Source: an uncultured Faecalibacterium sp. (GTDB taxonomy: Bacteria; Bacillota; Clostridia; Oscillospirales; Ruminococcaceae). From it: a stretch of 37,589 bases of DNA. The stretch is taken from contig CAKTFD010000006.1 in NCBI GenBank assembly GCA_934553285.1, forward strand, positions 1 to 37,589, in the 5' to 3' direction. This document shows positions 1 to 6,968 of this stretch, in pieces (within the stretch, counting starts at the first letter, position 1; each line of letters starts with the position of its first letter). Under the pieces are notes generated by a model. The model did no database searches, had not been told where the DNA came from, and worked only from the letters and a program-made list of their open reading frames with translations. Position numbers and translations under genes: made by a program.

Positions 1-9
1 AAAATCCAT
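1..9 (-). CDS. bcd: Start of probable butyryl-CoA dehydrogenase (5' end only)
   Basis: Only the first three codons (Met-Asp-Phe) lie in the window; the gene continues past the left edge. An AGGAGG Shine-Dalgarno site at 18-23 sits 8 nt before the ATG, so this is a real translation start. MDF is a common start of short-chain acyl-CoA dehydrogenases, and bcd-etfB-etfA usually follows hbd in clostridial butyrate operons. The identity is therefore inferred from position, not from sequence. Confidence 0.55.
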
Positions 10-69
10 CGCTATATCCTCCTAACGGGTCTTTTTCATTTACCGGAATTGCCCGGTGCAAACAAATTC

Positions 70-98
70 CTCCCGGCTGCTTTCCCCACAGCCGGGAG
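70..98 (-). other. Intercistronic hairpin between hbd and the next gene
   Basis: A perfect 10-bp GC-rich stem (70-79 with 89-98, 9-nt loop) lies between the hbd stop and the next start. On the minus strand it is followed by GAATTTGTTTG, which is a poor U-tract. It may be a leaky terminator, an mRNA-processing site or a 3' stabiliser that sets hbd output relative to bcd. The fold is clear; the function is inference. Confidence 0.6.
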
Positions 99-114
99 AA
101 ACGTTTATCAAAAC

Positions 115-987
115 TTACAGCTGATCAACAGGGGTCTTGGTGCGGTCTGCGTTGTAAACGTAGAAGCCCTTACCGGTCTTGCAGCCCAGGTTGCCGCCGC
201 GGACCATCTTACGGATCAGCGGGCATGCACGGTACTTGCTGTCGCCGGTCTCCTTGTACAGCACGTCCATGATAGCCAGGCAGATATCCAGGCCGATGAA
301 GTCGCCCAGCTCCAGGGGACCCATGGGGTGGTTTGCACCCAGCTTCATGGCAGTGTCAATGCCGGCGATATCGGAAACGCCTTCCATCTTGATGAAGGCT
401 GCTTCGTTGATCATGGGGATCAGGATGCGGTTGACGACGAAGCCTGCAGCCTCGTTGACCTGAACCGGCTGCTTGCCGATGGCAACGGAGATCTCCTTGA
501 TCTTCTCAACGGTCTCAGCAGGAGTGTTGCAGCCTGCGATGACCTCGATCAGCTTCATGCGGTCTGCGGGGTTGAAGAAGTGCATGCCGACCAGCGGACG
601 GCTAACGCCCTTGCCGATCTCGGTGATGGACAGAGAAGAAGTGTTGGAAGCGAAGATGCACTCGGGCTTGCAGATCTTATCCAGCTCGCCGAAGGTGGTC
701 TGCTTGACCTTCATATCCTCGAAAGCAGCCTCAACGATCAGATCGCAGTCTGCGCACAGATCTTCCTTCAGGCCCGGGGTGATGGCTGCAACGATCGCGT
801 CAGCCTTCTCCTGGGTCATCTTGCCCTTAGCAACCAGCTTCTCGTAGCCCTTCTTGATCTTTGCCAGACCATTCTCGGCCCACTCCTGCTTGATGTCGCA
901 CAGAGCAACGGTGTTGCCCTCAACCTGTGCAAATGCCTTAGCGATGCCCTGGCCCATGGTGCCAGCGCCGATAACACCGATCTTCAT
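115..987 (-). CDS. hbd: 3-hydroxybutyryl-CoA dehydrogenase
   Basis: This 290-residue cytoplasmic enzyme reduces acetoacetyl-CoA to 3-hydroxybutyryl-CoA, the second step from acetyl-CoA to butyryl-CoA. The N-terminus has the Rossmann NAD(P)-binding motif GAGTMGQGIA (about residues 7-16). The mid-region has SNTSSLSI and GMHFFNP, which carries the catalytic histidine of the 3-hydroxyacyl-CoA dehydrogenase family. The C-terminal helical domain contains NHPMGPLELGDFIGLD. Length matches clostridial Hbd (about 282-290). It is the fourth gene of a leftward operon, 40 nt after crt, with an AGGAGAGATTTCCT-type ribosome site upstream. The family is certain; cofactor preference (NADH or NADPH) cannot be read from the sequence by eye. 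Confidence 0.97.
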   Translation of the reverse strand: MKIGVIGAGTMGQGIAKAFAQVEGNTVALCDIKQEWAENGLAKIKKGYEKLVAKGKMTQEKADAIVAAITPGLKEDLCADCDLIVEAAFEDMKVKQTTFGELDKICKPECIFASNTSSLSITEIGKGVSRPLVGMHFFNPADRMKLIEVIAGCNTPAETVEKIKEISVAIGKQPVQVNEAAGFVVNRILIPMINEAAFIKMEGVSDIAGIDTAMKLGANHPMGPLELGDFIGLDICLAIMDVLYKETGDSKYRACPLIRKMVRGGNLGCKTGKGFYVYNADRTKTPVDQL

Positions 988-1027
988 AGGAAATCTCTCC
1001 TTTAAATATCAAAAATTATGTAATAGA

Positions 1028-1813
1028 TTAGTTGTTGGTGAATACTGCCTTGGGCTTCGGTTTCTCACGGCTCAGGAAGCATGCCATGCCCTCCTGCTGG
1101 TCGTGGGTCTCGAAGCAAGCGCCAAACAGCTTTTCCTCGACCTCGACAGCCTTCTCGATGGGCAGGCTGATGCCGTCGTCCATTGCCTTCTTGCAGTTGC
1201 GCACAGCGATGGGAGCGTTCTTTGCGATCTTGCCAGCCAGTTTCAGCACGTTCTCCATCAGCTCAGCCTGGGGATACACAGCGTTGACCAGGCCAATGCG
1301 GTAAGCCTCGTCTGCCTTGATGTTCAGTGCAGAGTAGACCAGCTGCTTTGCCATGCCCATGCCGACCAGGCGGGCCAGACGCTGGGTGCCGCCAAAGCCC
1401 GGGGTGATGCCCAGACCGACTTCCGGCTGGCCGAACACGGCGTTATCGGAGCAGATGCGGATATCGCAGCTCATAGCCAGCTCGTTGCCGCCGCCCAGTG
1501 CAAAGCCGTTGACGGCTGCGATGACGGGGATGGGGAAATGCTCGATCATCAGGAACACATCATTGCCCAGTTTGCCGAAGGCCTCGCCCTCTGCCTTGGT
1601 CATGGTGCTCATGGAACCGATATCAGCACCGGCAACAAAGCTCTTATCGCCTTCGCCGGTCAGAACGATGCAGCGGATAGTCTCCTGATCCACTGCCTCA
1701 AAAGCAGCTTTCAGGTCAGCCAGAACCTCGGGGTTCAGGGCATTCAGTGCCTTGGGGCGGTCAATGGTGATGATCTCAACTGCGCCCTGCACCTCGGTTT
1801 TTACAAATGCCAT
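1028..1813 (-). CDS. crt: 3-hydroxybutyryl-CoA dehydratase (crotonase)
   Basis: This 261-residue enoyl-CoA hydratase/isomerase-family enzyme dehydrates 3-hydroxybutyryl-CoA to crotonyl-CoA. It shows the CoA/oxyanion signature AAVNGFALGGGNELAMSCD with one catalytic Glu in GGGNELA, and the second Glu region PEVGLGITPGFGGTQRL. Most crotonases have Cys where this protein has Asn in GGGNELA, a minor variation. An in-frame ATG exists at 1828, but its own bases (ATGGAGG) form the Shine-Dalgarno site for the ATG at 1813, spaced 8 nt, so 1813 is preferred. It lies between thl and hbd in the butyrate operon, behind a long hairpin at 1859-1902. Confidence 0.96.
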   Translation of the reverse strand: MAFVKTEVQGAVEIITIDRPKALNALNPEVLADLKAAFEAVDQETIRCIVLTGEGDKSFVAGADIGSMSTMTKAEGEAFGKLGNDVFLMIEHFPIPVIAAVNGFALGGGNELAMSCDIRICSDNAVFGQPEVGLGITPGFGGTQRLARLVGMGMAKQLVYSALNIKADEAYRIGLVNAVYPQAELMENVLKLAGKIAKNAPIAVRNCKKAMDDGISLPIEKAVEVEEKLFGACFETHDQQEGMACFLSREKPKPKAVFTNN

Positions 1814-1858
1814 TGTGAAAACCTCCATTTCATACGTTTCAGTTTTTTCAAAACAGCC

Positions 1859-1902
1859 CCCGGAACGCGGGCAGGCTCTCCGGTTCCTGCCGGCGTTCCG
1901 GG
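1859..1902 (-). other. Long intercistronic hairpin between thl and crt
   Basis: A 17-bp stem with one mismatch (1859-1875 with 1886-1902, 10-nt loop) fills much of the 123-nt gap between thl and crt. On the minus strand it is followed by GGCTGTTTTG, only a weak U-tract. It could terminate part of the transcription, mark an RNase cleavage site or protect the thl mRNA end. Such a strong structure inside an operon suggests unequal expression of the pathway genes (inference). Confidence 0.65.
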
Positions 1903-1936
1903 TCTGTCATTCAGTCAGAAGATAAAGAGCGGATGC

Positions 1937-3154
1937 TTAGTCCATCTCAACGATGGTAGCGCAGCCCATGCCGCCGCCGATGCACAGGGTAGCCAGGCCC
2001 TTGTGTGCACCACGGTGCTTCATAGCGTACAGCAGGGTGACCAGGATACGAGCACCGGAAGCGCCGACCGGGTGGCCCAGGGCGATAGCGCCGCCGTTGA
2101 CGTTCAGCTTATCCTTATCAAAGCCCAGAGCCTCGCCGACTGCGATGGACTGTGCTGCGAATGCCTCGTTGGCCTCGACCAGGTCCATATCAGCAACGGT
2201 CATGCCGGTCTTGGCCATGACCTTCTTGGTAGCGGCGATGGGGCCAAGGCCCATGACCTCAGGCTCGACACCGGCCAGAGCACCTGCGACCCAGGTAGCC
2301 AGAGGCTTAACGCCCAGCTCCTTGGCCTTCTCCTCGCTCATGATGACCAGAGCAGCAGCGCCATCGTTGATAGCGGAGGAGTTTGCAGCGGTAACGATGC
2401 CGTCCTTGGTGAAGGCGGGCTTCAGCTTTGCCAGCACTTCGGGTGCACTCAGACGGGGGCCTTCATCGGTATCAAACACGGTATCGCCCTTCTTGCCCTT
2501 GATGACAACAGGAACGATCTCGTCCTTGAAAGCGCCGTCCTTGATGGCCTTATCAGCCTTCAACTGGCTGTTGTAAGCAAACTCGTCCAGCATCTCGCGG
2601 GTGATGGGGCTGTAGCCGTACTTCTTCTGGTAGGTCTCGTTGGTGCAGACGTTCTCAGCGGTCATGCCCATGTGCTTGTTGAAGCCGCAGGCATCCCACA
2701 GTGCATCGTTGACCATGGTATCCACGATCTCGCTCTTGCCCATGGGAGCGCCCATGCGGTAGCCGTAGCGAGCCTTCTGCAGTGCAAAGGGAGCCATATC
2801 CATGTTCTCCATGCCGCCTGCGACAACGATATCAGCATCGCCTGCCTCGATCATCTGAGCAGCCATGTTCACGCAGTTCAGACCGGAGCCGCAGACCACG
2901 TTGACGGTGACAGCGGGGGTCTCGATGGGCAGACCAGCCTTCAGGGCAGCCTGACGAGCGACGTTCTGGCCCAGACCAGCCTGAATGACGCAGCCCATGT
3001 AAACATGATCGACCTGCTCGGGCTTGACGTTTGCACGGTCCAGAGCCTCCTTGATGACGATGGAGCCCAGCTCAGCAGCGGGAACGTTGGCCAGAGTGCC
3101 ACCGAACTTGCCGATAGCGGTGCGGCATGCAGATGCGATAACGATCTTTTTCAT
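1937..3154 (-). CDS. thl: Acetyl-CoA C-acetyltransferase (thiolase)
   Basis: This 405-residue thiolase condenses two acetyl-CoA to acetoacetyl-CoA, the entry step to butyrate. The nucleophile is Cys88 in VNVVCGSGLN. The C-terminal catalytic motifs are NGGAIALGHPVGASGARI (His) and CIGGGMGCA (Cys), all intact. It is about a dozen residues longer than the usual 392 of biosynthetic thiolases. A consensus AGGAGG sits 9 nt before the ATG. It follows coaD by 81 nt; that gap holds a TTGATA box but no convincing -10, so transcription probably comes from the coaD promoter. Confidence 0.97.
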   Translation of the reverse strand: MKKIVIASACRTAIGKFGGTLANVPAAELGSIVIKEALDRANVKPEQVDHVYMGCVIQAGLGQNVARQAALKAGLPIETPAVTVNVVCGSGLNCVNMAAQMIEAGDADIVVAGGMENMDMAPFALQKARYGYRMGAPMGKSEIVDTMVNDALWDACGFNKHMGMTAENVCTNETYQKKYGYSPITREMLDEFAYNSQLKADKAIKDGAFKDEIVPVVIKGKKGDTVFDTDEGPRLSAPEVLAKLKPAFTKDGIVTAANSSAINDGAAALVIMSEEKAKELGVKPLATWVAGALAGVEPEVMGLGPIAATKKVMAKTGMTVADMDLVEANEAFAAQSIAVGEALGFDKDKLNVNGGAIALGHPVGASGARILVTLLYAMKHRGAHKGLATLCIGGGMGCATIVEMD

Positions 3155-3235
3155 GTGAATAGCCTCCTGAATTGTGTATGTGTGTTACTTATCGGTTACC
3201 CATTTATCAAAACGCCCTGCGGCATTTTTGCGGTA

Positions 3236-3736
3236 TCAGATCTCCCCCTGCTCGCGGAGCAGCGCGTATTTTTCGTTCACGGCCTTTTCCACATTGGGTG
3301 TGACGAACTTGCTGATGTCACTGCCGTAATACGCTGCTTCCTTTACGATGGTGGAAGAAAGATAGCTCCACTTGATGCTGGTGGCAAGAAACATGGTTTC
3401 GATGCCGGGCATCAGTGCGTGGTTGGTCTGTGCAAGCTGGATCTCGTTTTCAAAATCCGTTACCGCCCGCAGCCCGCGTACCATAACGGATGCGTGCCGC
3501 TTTTTGGCGAATTCTACGGTCAGGCCGTCAAAACTTTCTACGGTCACGTTGGGGATGTTCTTGCAGCACTCCTGCAGCATGGCCACCCGCTCTTCCACCG
3601 TAAACAGCGGATGCTTGGCGCTGTTGATCAGCACCGCTACGATAAGGTGGTCGTTGATCTTTGCTGCGCGTTTGATGATATCAAGATGTCCTTTGGTGAC
3701 CGGATCGAACGACCCGGGATAAACTGCTGTTGCCAT
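3236..3736 (-). CDS. coaD: Phosphopantetheine adenylyltransferase
   Basis: This 166-residue protein transfers AMP from ATP to 4'-phosphopantetheine, giving dephospho-CoA, the penultimate step of CoA synthesis. The nucleotidyltransferase start YPGSFDPVTKGHLDII (T/HxGH motif), the GLRAVTDFENE segment and the ISSTxVKE-type C-terminal motif (LSSTIVKEAA) are all present. Length fits the family (about 160). It is the first gene of the leftward run that continues into thl-crt-hbd, so CoA synthesis and the CoA-consuming butyrate route probably share a transcript. In many Firmicutes coaD instead sits beside rsmD. Confidence 0.97.
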   Translation of the reverse strand: MATAVYPGSFDPVTKGHLDIIKRAAKINDHLIVAVLINSAKHPLFTVEERVAMLQECCKNIPNVTVESFDGLTVEFAKKRHASVMVRGLRAVTDFENEIQLAQTNHALMPGIETMFLATSIKWSYLSSTIVKEAAYYGSDISKFVTPNVEKAVNEKYALLREQGEI

Positions 3737-3788
3737 CGGTCAGTGTCCTCCTTGTGCGCCGTAAAGCCGGGCGCGATGTGGTTCTGCC

Positions 3789-3817
3789 ATGATAGCACTT
3801 TCCAGCTTTGGGTGCAA
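3789..3817 (-). promoter_or_regulatory. Promoter of the coaD-thl-crt-hbd operon
   Basis: On the minus strand TTGCAC (3817-3812), a 17-nt spacer and TATCAT (3794-3789) form a sigma-70-type promoter. TGC directly before the -10 gives an extended -10. The predicted start near 3782 leaves a leader of about 45 nt. A Rex-like box lies 25 nt upstream of the -35. Confidence 0.6.
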
Positions 3818-3842
3818 CCAGTAACTGCTGCCGCGCGTTGAT

Positions 3843-3860
3843 TCGTTAAATTTTAAACAA
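3843..3860. promoter_or_regulatory. Rex-like operator candidate upstream of coaD
   Basis: TCGTTAAATTTTAAACAA matches the clostridial Rex consensus TTGTTAA-N4-TTAACAA at 12 of 14 defined positions with correct spacing. Rex is an NADH/NAD+-sensing repressor known to control butyrate genes in Clostridia. No rex gene lies in this window, and the site is upstream of the promoter rather than overlapping it. The call is motif-level inference. Confidence 0.35.
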
Positions 3861-4031
3861 ATCATCCCGCACTGCTCCGCAGTTGCTTCCCACGCTATAA
3901 GTAAAGCACATCGTCAAAATTTTATCAAGTCCTTTTTTCAACTTTTTTGTCTTTTGCGTACCAAACAATCCCCACAGAAAGCCGGAAAAACTAGGCAAGA
4001 TGCTATACTGCCTGTTTTTTGCCCGAAACTA

Positions 4032-4062
4032 TTGATTCTACAGATTGTTAATGTTATAACTA
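4032..4062 (+). promoter_or_regulatory. but promoter overlapped by a second Rex-like site
   Basis: TTGATT (4032-4037), a 17-nt spacer and TATAAC (4055-4060) form a good promoter reading towards but. The sequence 4045-4062 has a perfect TTGTTAA half-site and, after 4 nt, ATAACTA (5 of 7 matches to TTAACAA), so a Rex-type repressor bound here would cover the -10. The predicted start near 4067 gives a leader of about 170 nt. Confidence 0.5.
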
Positions 4063-4082
4063 AGTTGAACTGTTTTGCACCC

Positions 4083-4209
4083 AGGGCGTGTACGCTGCCC
4101 ACCCTTATTTATAAGGGTATCATGCAGATGTGGCAGCGCGATGTAAATCCCGCAAAAAAGGCGTAAAATGGCCGCATATTTTTGTCCGTATGGAATTGTT
4201 TACAATTCC
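4083..4209 (+). promoter_or_regulatory. Structured leader of but with two perfect 8-2-8 palindromes
   Basis: Downstream of the predicted but start are a GC hairpin (about 4083-4100, one bulge), the perfect palindrome ACCCTTATTTATAAGGGT (4101-4118) and the perfect palindrome GGAATTGTTTACAATTCC (4192-4209), which ends 13 nt before the ribosome site. Each palindrome could be a DNA operator or an RNA stem with a 2-nt loop. I recognise no known riboswitch or regulator motif here. Confidence 0.5.
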
Positions 4210-4239
4210 TTTATGTTTTTTAAGAGAGGATGGTTTATA

Positions 4240-5586
4240 ATGGATCTCAAGGAACTGTACGCACAGAAGCGCATGACCGCCGCACAGGCTGCCGCACTGG
4301 TCAAAAGCGGCGACTGGGTAGACTACGGCTGGGCTGTAAACACCCCGGTGGCGGTGGATGCAGAGCTGGCTAAGCGCCTGCCTGAGCTGGAAGATGTCAA
4401 CTTCCGCGGCGGCATCCTGATGTGGGTGCCGGAGATCTTCCAGATCGCCGACCCCGCTGCCCACATGACCTGGAACAGCTGGCACATGGGCGGCATTGAG
4501 CGCAAGGCCATTGCCCAGGGCTTCTCCTTCTACTCCCCCATCCGCTACTCCGAGCTGCCCCGCTACTACCGCGAGAGCAGCGACCCCGTGGATGTGGCCG
4601 TGTTCCAGGTGACCCCCATGGATGAGCATGGTTACTTTAACTTCGGCCCCAGCGCTTCGCACCTGGGTGCCGTGTGTGAAAAGGCCAAAAAGATCATCGT
4701 GGAGGTCAACACCAACATGCCGCGCTGCCTGGGCGGTATGGAGAACTGCATACACGTTTCGCAGGTGACCGGCATCGTGGAGGGCGCAAATCCTCCGCTC
4801 GGCCAGATGGCCGCTGCCGGTGCTGCCACCGAGGTGGACCTGAAAGTGGCAAACCTTATCGTGCCCCAGATCCCGAACGGTGCCTGCCTGCAGCTGGGCA
4901 TCGGCGGTATGCCCAACGCCATTGGCAGCCTGATCGCCCAGAGTGACCTGAAAGATCTGGGCGTGCATACCGAAATGTATGTGGACGCCTTTGTGGATAT
5001 CGCTAAAGCCGGCAAGATCAACGGCAGCCGCAAGCAGCTGGATAAGGGCCGCCAGGTATACGCCTTTGGTGCCGGCACCCAGAAGATGTACGATTACCTG
5101 AACGACAACCCGGAGTGCATGTCTGCCCCTGTGGACTACACCAACGACATCCGCAGCATCTCGGCACTGGATAATTTCATCTCCATCAACAACGCCGTGG
5201 ACATCGACCTGTTTGGCCAGGTAAACGCCGAGAGCGCCGGTGTAAAGCATATTTCCGGTGCAGGCGGCCAGCTGGACTTTGTGCTGGGTGCCTACCTTTC
5301 CAACGGCGGCAAGAGCTTTATCTGCCTGTCCTCCACCTTTATGAATAAAAAGACCGGCAAGCTGGAGAGCCGTATCCGGCCCACGCTGGAAAACGGCAGT
5401 ATTATTACCGATACCCGCGCCAACATCCACTATCTGTGCACCGAGTACGGCTGTGTGAACCTGAAGGGTCTGACCTCCTGGGAAAAGGCCGAAGCCCTGA
5501 TCAGCGTGGCACACCCGGATTTCCGCGAGGAGCTGATCCAGGAGGCTGAAAAGCTGCACATCTGGCGCAGAAGCAATAAAATTTAA
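4240..5586 (+). CDS. but: Butyryl-CoA:acetate CoA-transferase
   Basis: This 448-residue family I CoA-transferase moves CoA from butyryl-CoA to acetate, giving butyrate and acetyl-CoA, the terminal step in Faecalibacterium-type fermenters. It contains LQLGIGGMPNAIG (about residues 218-229) and GVHTEM with Glu245, the position corresponding to the catalytic glutamate of 4-hydroxybutyrate/butyryl-CoA transferases. QVNAESAG and the GAGGQLDF segment follow near 327-347. The reading frame stays open 24 codons further upstream, but the ATG at 4240 has an AGAGAGGA ribosome site 9 nt away and gives the family's length. A related 4-hydroxybutyrate CoA-transferase is the main alternative; the opposing butyrate operon favours But. 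Confidence 0.95.
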   Translation: MDLKELYAQKRMTAAQAAALVKSGDWVDYGWAVNTPVAVDAELAKRLPELEDVNFRGGILMWVPEIFQIADPAAHMTWNSWHMGGIERKAIAQGFSFYSPIRYSELPRYYRESSDPVDVAVFQVTPMDEHGYFNFGPSASHLGAVCEKAKKIIVEVNTNMPRCLGGMENCIHVSQVTGIVEGANPPLGQMAAAGAATEVDLKVANLIVPQIPNGACLQLGIGGMPNAIGSLIAQSDLKDLGVHTEMYVDAFVDIAKAGKINGSRKQLDKGRQVYAFGAGTQKMYDYLNDNPECMSAPVDYTNDIRSISALDNFISINNAVDIDLFGQVNAESAGVKHISGAGGQLDFVLGAYLSNGGKSFICLSSTFMNKKTGKLESRIRPTLENGSIITDTRANIHYLCTEYGCVNLKGLTSWEKAEALISVAHPDFREELIQEAEKLHIWRRSNKI

Positions 5587-5592
5587 TAAGCG

Positions 5593-5617
5593 CTGCGGGT
5601 ATTCCCGCTGCCCGCAG
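5593..5617 (+). other. Hairpin in the but–permease gap
   Basis: A 7-bp stem (CTGCGGG 5593-5599 with CCCGCAG 5611-5617) lies 7 nt after the but stop. There is no U-tract, so it is not a clear terminator and read-through into the permease is likely. Confidence 0.4.
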
Positions 5618-5634
5618 CAGGAATGGAGTTTGTC

Positions 5635-6888
5635 ATGATGGACAAAAAGCCGCACATCAAGCCGTATCTCTACGGGATGCTCGCAGGGTTTGGTGCCATT
5701 GCACTGAGCATCATCTTCTTCTTTCTCATCTACCGCTTTGACGGATTTGGCTCTGCCATCTCTACCCTGACCGGCATCCTGATGCCCTTCATCTATGGTG
5801 CAGTCATCGCCTATCTGCTCAAACCGGTATGCAATACCATCGAAGGATTTCTGCGCCGGTTCATCCCGGAAAAAATGAACGGCCTGATCAACGCCCTGTC
5901 CGTGGCATTTACCATCCTGTTCGGGCTGCTGCTCGTCTACGCCCTGGTCATGATGATCGTGCCGCAGCTCATTACCAGCGTGACCACCCTGTACTACACT
6001 GCACAGGCCAACATTACAAAGTTTGTGAACTGGGCAAACCATCTGGAGTTTATTGAGAACAACGAGCAGATCATGGATCTGCTCAACTCGGCCTACGCTG
6101 CCCTGAATACCAATCTGGATACCTGGGTCAAAAACACCCTGCTGCCCTCCATGCAGAATATCGTAAGCGGTGCCGCCATCGGTGTGCTGAACGTGGTGAC
6201 GGTTGCTAAAAACCTGATCATCGGCATCATCGTGGCCGTGTATATGCTGGCCAGCCGCAAGCGGTTCGTCCAGCAGGGCAAGCTGCTTTTGCACAGCATC
6301 GTCCGTCCCCGCTGGGCGCAGCTGATCACCGAGGAAGTAAAGTACGCGGACAAGATGTTCGGCGGCTTTATCAACGGTAAGATCATGGATTCCGCCATCA
6401 TCGGCGTGCTGTGCTATATCGGCTGTCTGATCTTTAAGTTCCCCAGCGCACTGCTGGTATCGGTGATCATCGGTGTGACCAACGTCATCCCCTTCTTCGG
6501 CCCCTTCATCGGTGCCGTCCCGGCCACCCTGCTCATCCTCATCCAGAACCCCATCAAGGCGTTGTGGTTCGTGCTATTCGTGCTGGTGCTGCAGCAGCTG
6601 GATGGCAACATCATCGGACCCAAGATCCTGGGCAACACCACCGGCCTTTCCAGCTTCTGGGTGCTGTTCGCCATTCTGCTGTTTGGCGGCCTGTGGGGCT
6701 TTGTGGGCATGATCGTGGGTGTGCCGCTGTTCGCCGTCATCTACGATATCATCAAAAAGCTGGTCATCCACGGCCTGCAGCGCAATCAGGAGCTGACCCT
6801 GCTGAACAGCTACCACGACCAGTTCGGCGACCCCGCAGACGATGCAGCGGCACAGCCCGCTGCCCCGCAACCTGCTGAAAACCAGTAA
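5635..6888 (+). CDS. AI-2E family (UPF0118) membrane permease
   Basis: This 417-residue polytopic protein has about eight hydrophobic segments and the family layout: an N-terminal pair (about residues 15-75), a long central extracytoplasmic/amphipathic segment, and a C-terminal block with VTNVIPFFGPFIGAVPA and QQLDGNIIGPKILG. These are hallmarks of the AI-2 exporter/YtvI family; some members are antiporters, so the substrate is unknown. The ATG at 5635 is favoured because GGAG at 5625-5628 is well spaced, while the ATG at 5623 has no usable ribosome site. It lies 48 nt behind but and ends at a bidirectional terminator. The 14-residue tail is rich in Ala, Pro and Gln. Confidence 0.9.
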   Translation: MMDKKPHIKPYLYGMLAGFGAIALSIIFFFLIYRFDGFGSAISTLTGILMPFIYGAVIAYLLKPVCNTIEGFLRRFIPEKMNGLINALSVAFTILFGLLLVYALVMMIVPQLITSVTTLYYTAQANITKFVNWANHLEFIENNEQIMDLLNSAYAALNTNLDTWVKNTLLPSMQNIVSGAAIGVLNVVTVAKNLIIGIIVAVYMLASRKRFVQQGKLLLHSIVRPRWAQLITEEVKYADKMFGGFINGKIMDSAIIGVLCYIGCLIFKFPSALLVSVIIGVTNVIPFFGPFIGAVPATLLILIQNPIKALWFVLFVLVLQQLDGNIIGPKILGNTTGLSSFWVLFAILLFGGLWGFVGMIVGVPLFAVIYDIIKKLVIHGLQRNQELTLLNSYHDQFGDPADDAAAQPAAPQPAENQ

Positions 6889-6898
6889 ACACAACAAG

Positions 6899-6945
6899 AC
6901 CCCCGCCTTATGTTCCGGGTAGGAATACAGGGCGGGGGTAGTTTT
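6899..6945. terminator. Bidirectional terminator between permease and radical SAM gene
   Basis: A 9-bp stem (ACCCCCGCC 6899-6907 with GGCGGGGGT 6931-6939) is followed by AGTTTTATTGTTTT on the plus strand and by a T-rich stretch on the minus strand. It separates two convergent genes. Confidence 0.8.
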
Positions 6946-6968
6946 ATTGTTTTGATTCAGGTTCTAGT

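Noticed and set aside
854..3841. Very long open frame on the plus strand opposite hbd-crt-thl-coaD (995 codons)
   Set aside because: It is antisense to four certain genes, has no family motifs, and arises from GC-rich third-position bias. The same holds for long antisense frames at 10354-12297, 23222-26743 and 26789-29617.
3954..4166. 70-codon frame in the butyrate control region
   Set aside because: It overlaps the but promoter and leader palindromes, lacks a clear ribosome site and looks like random composition.
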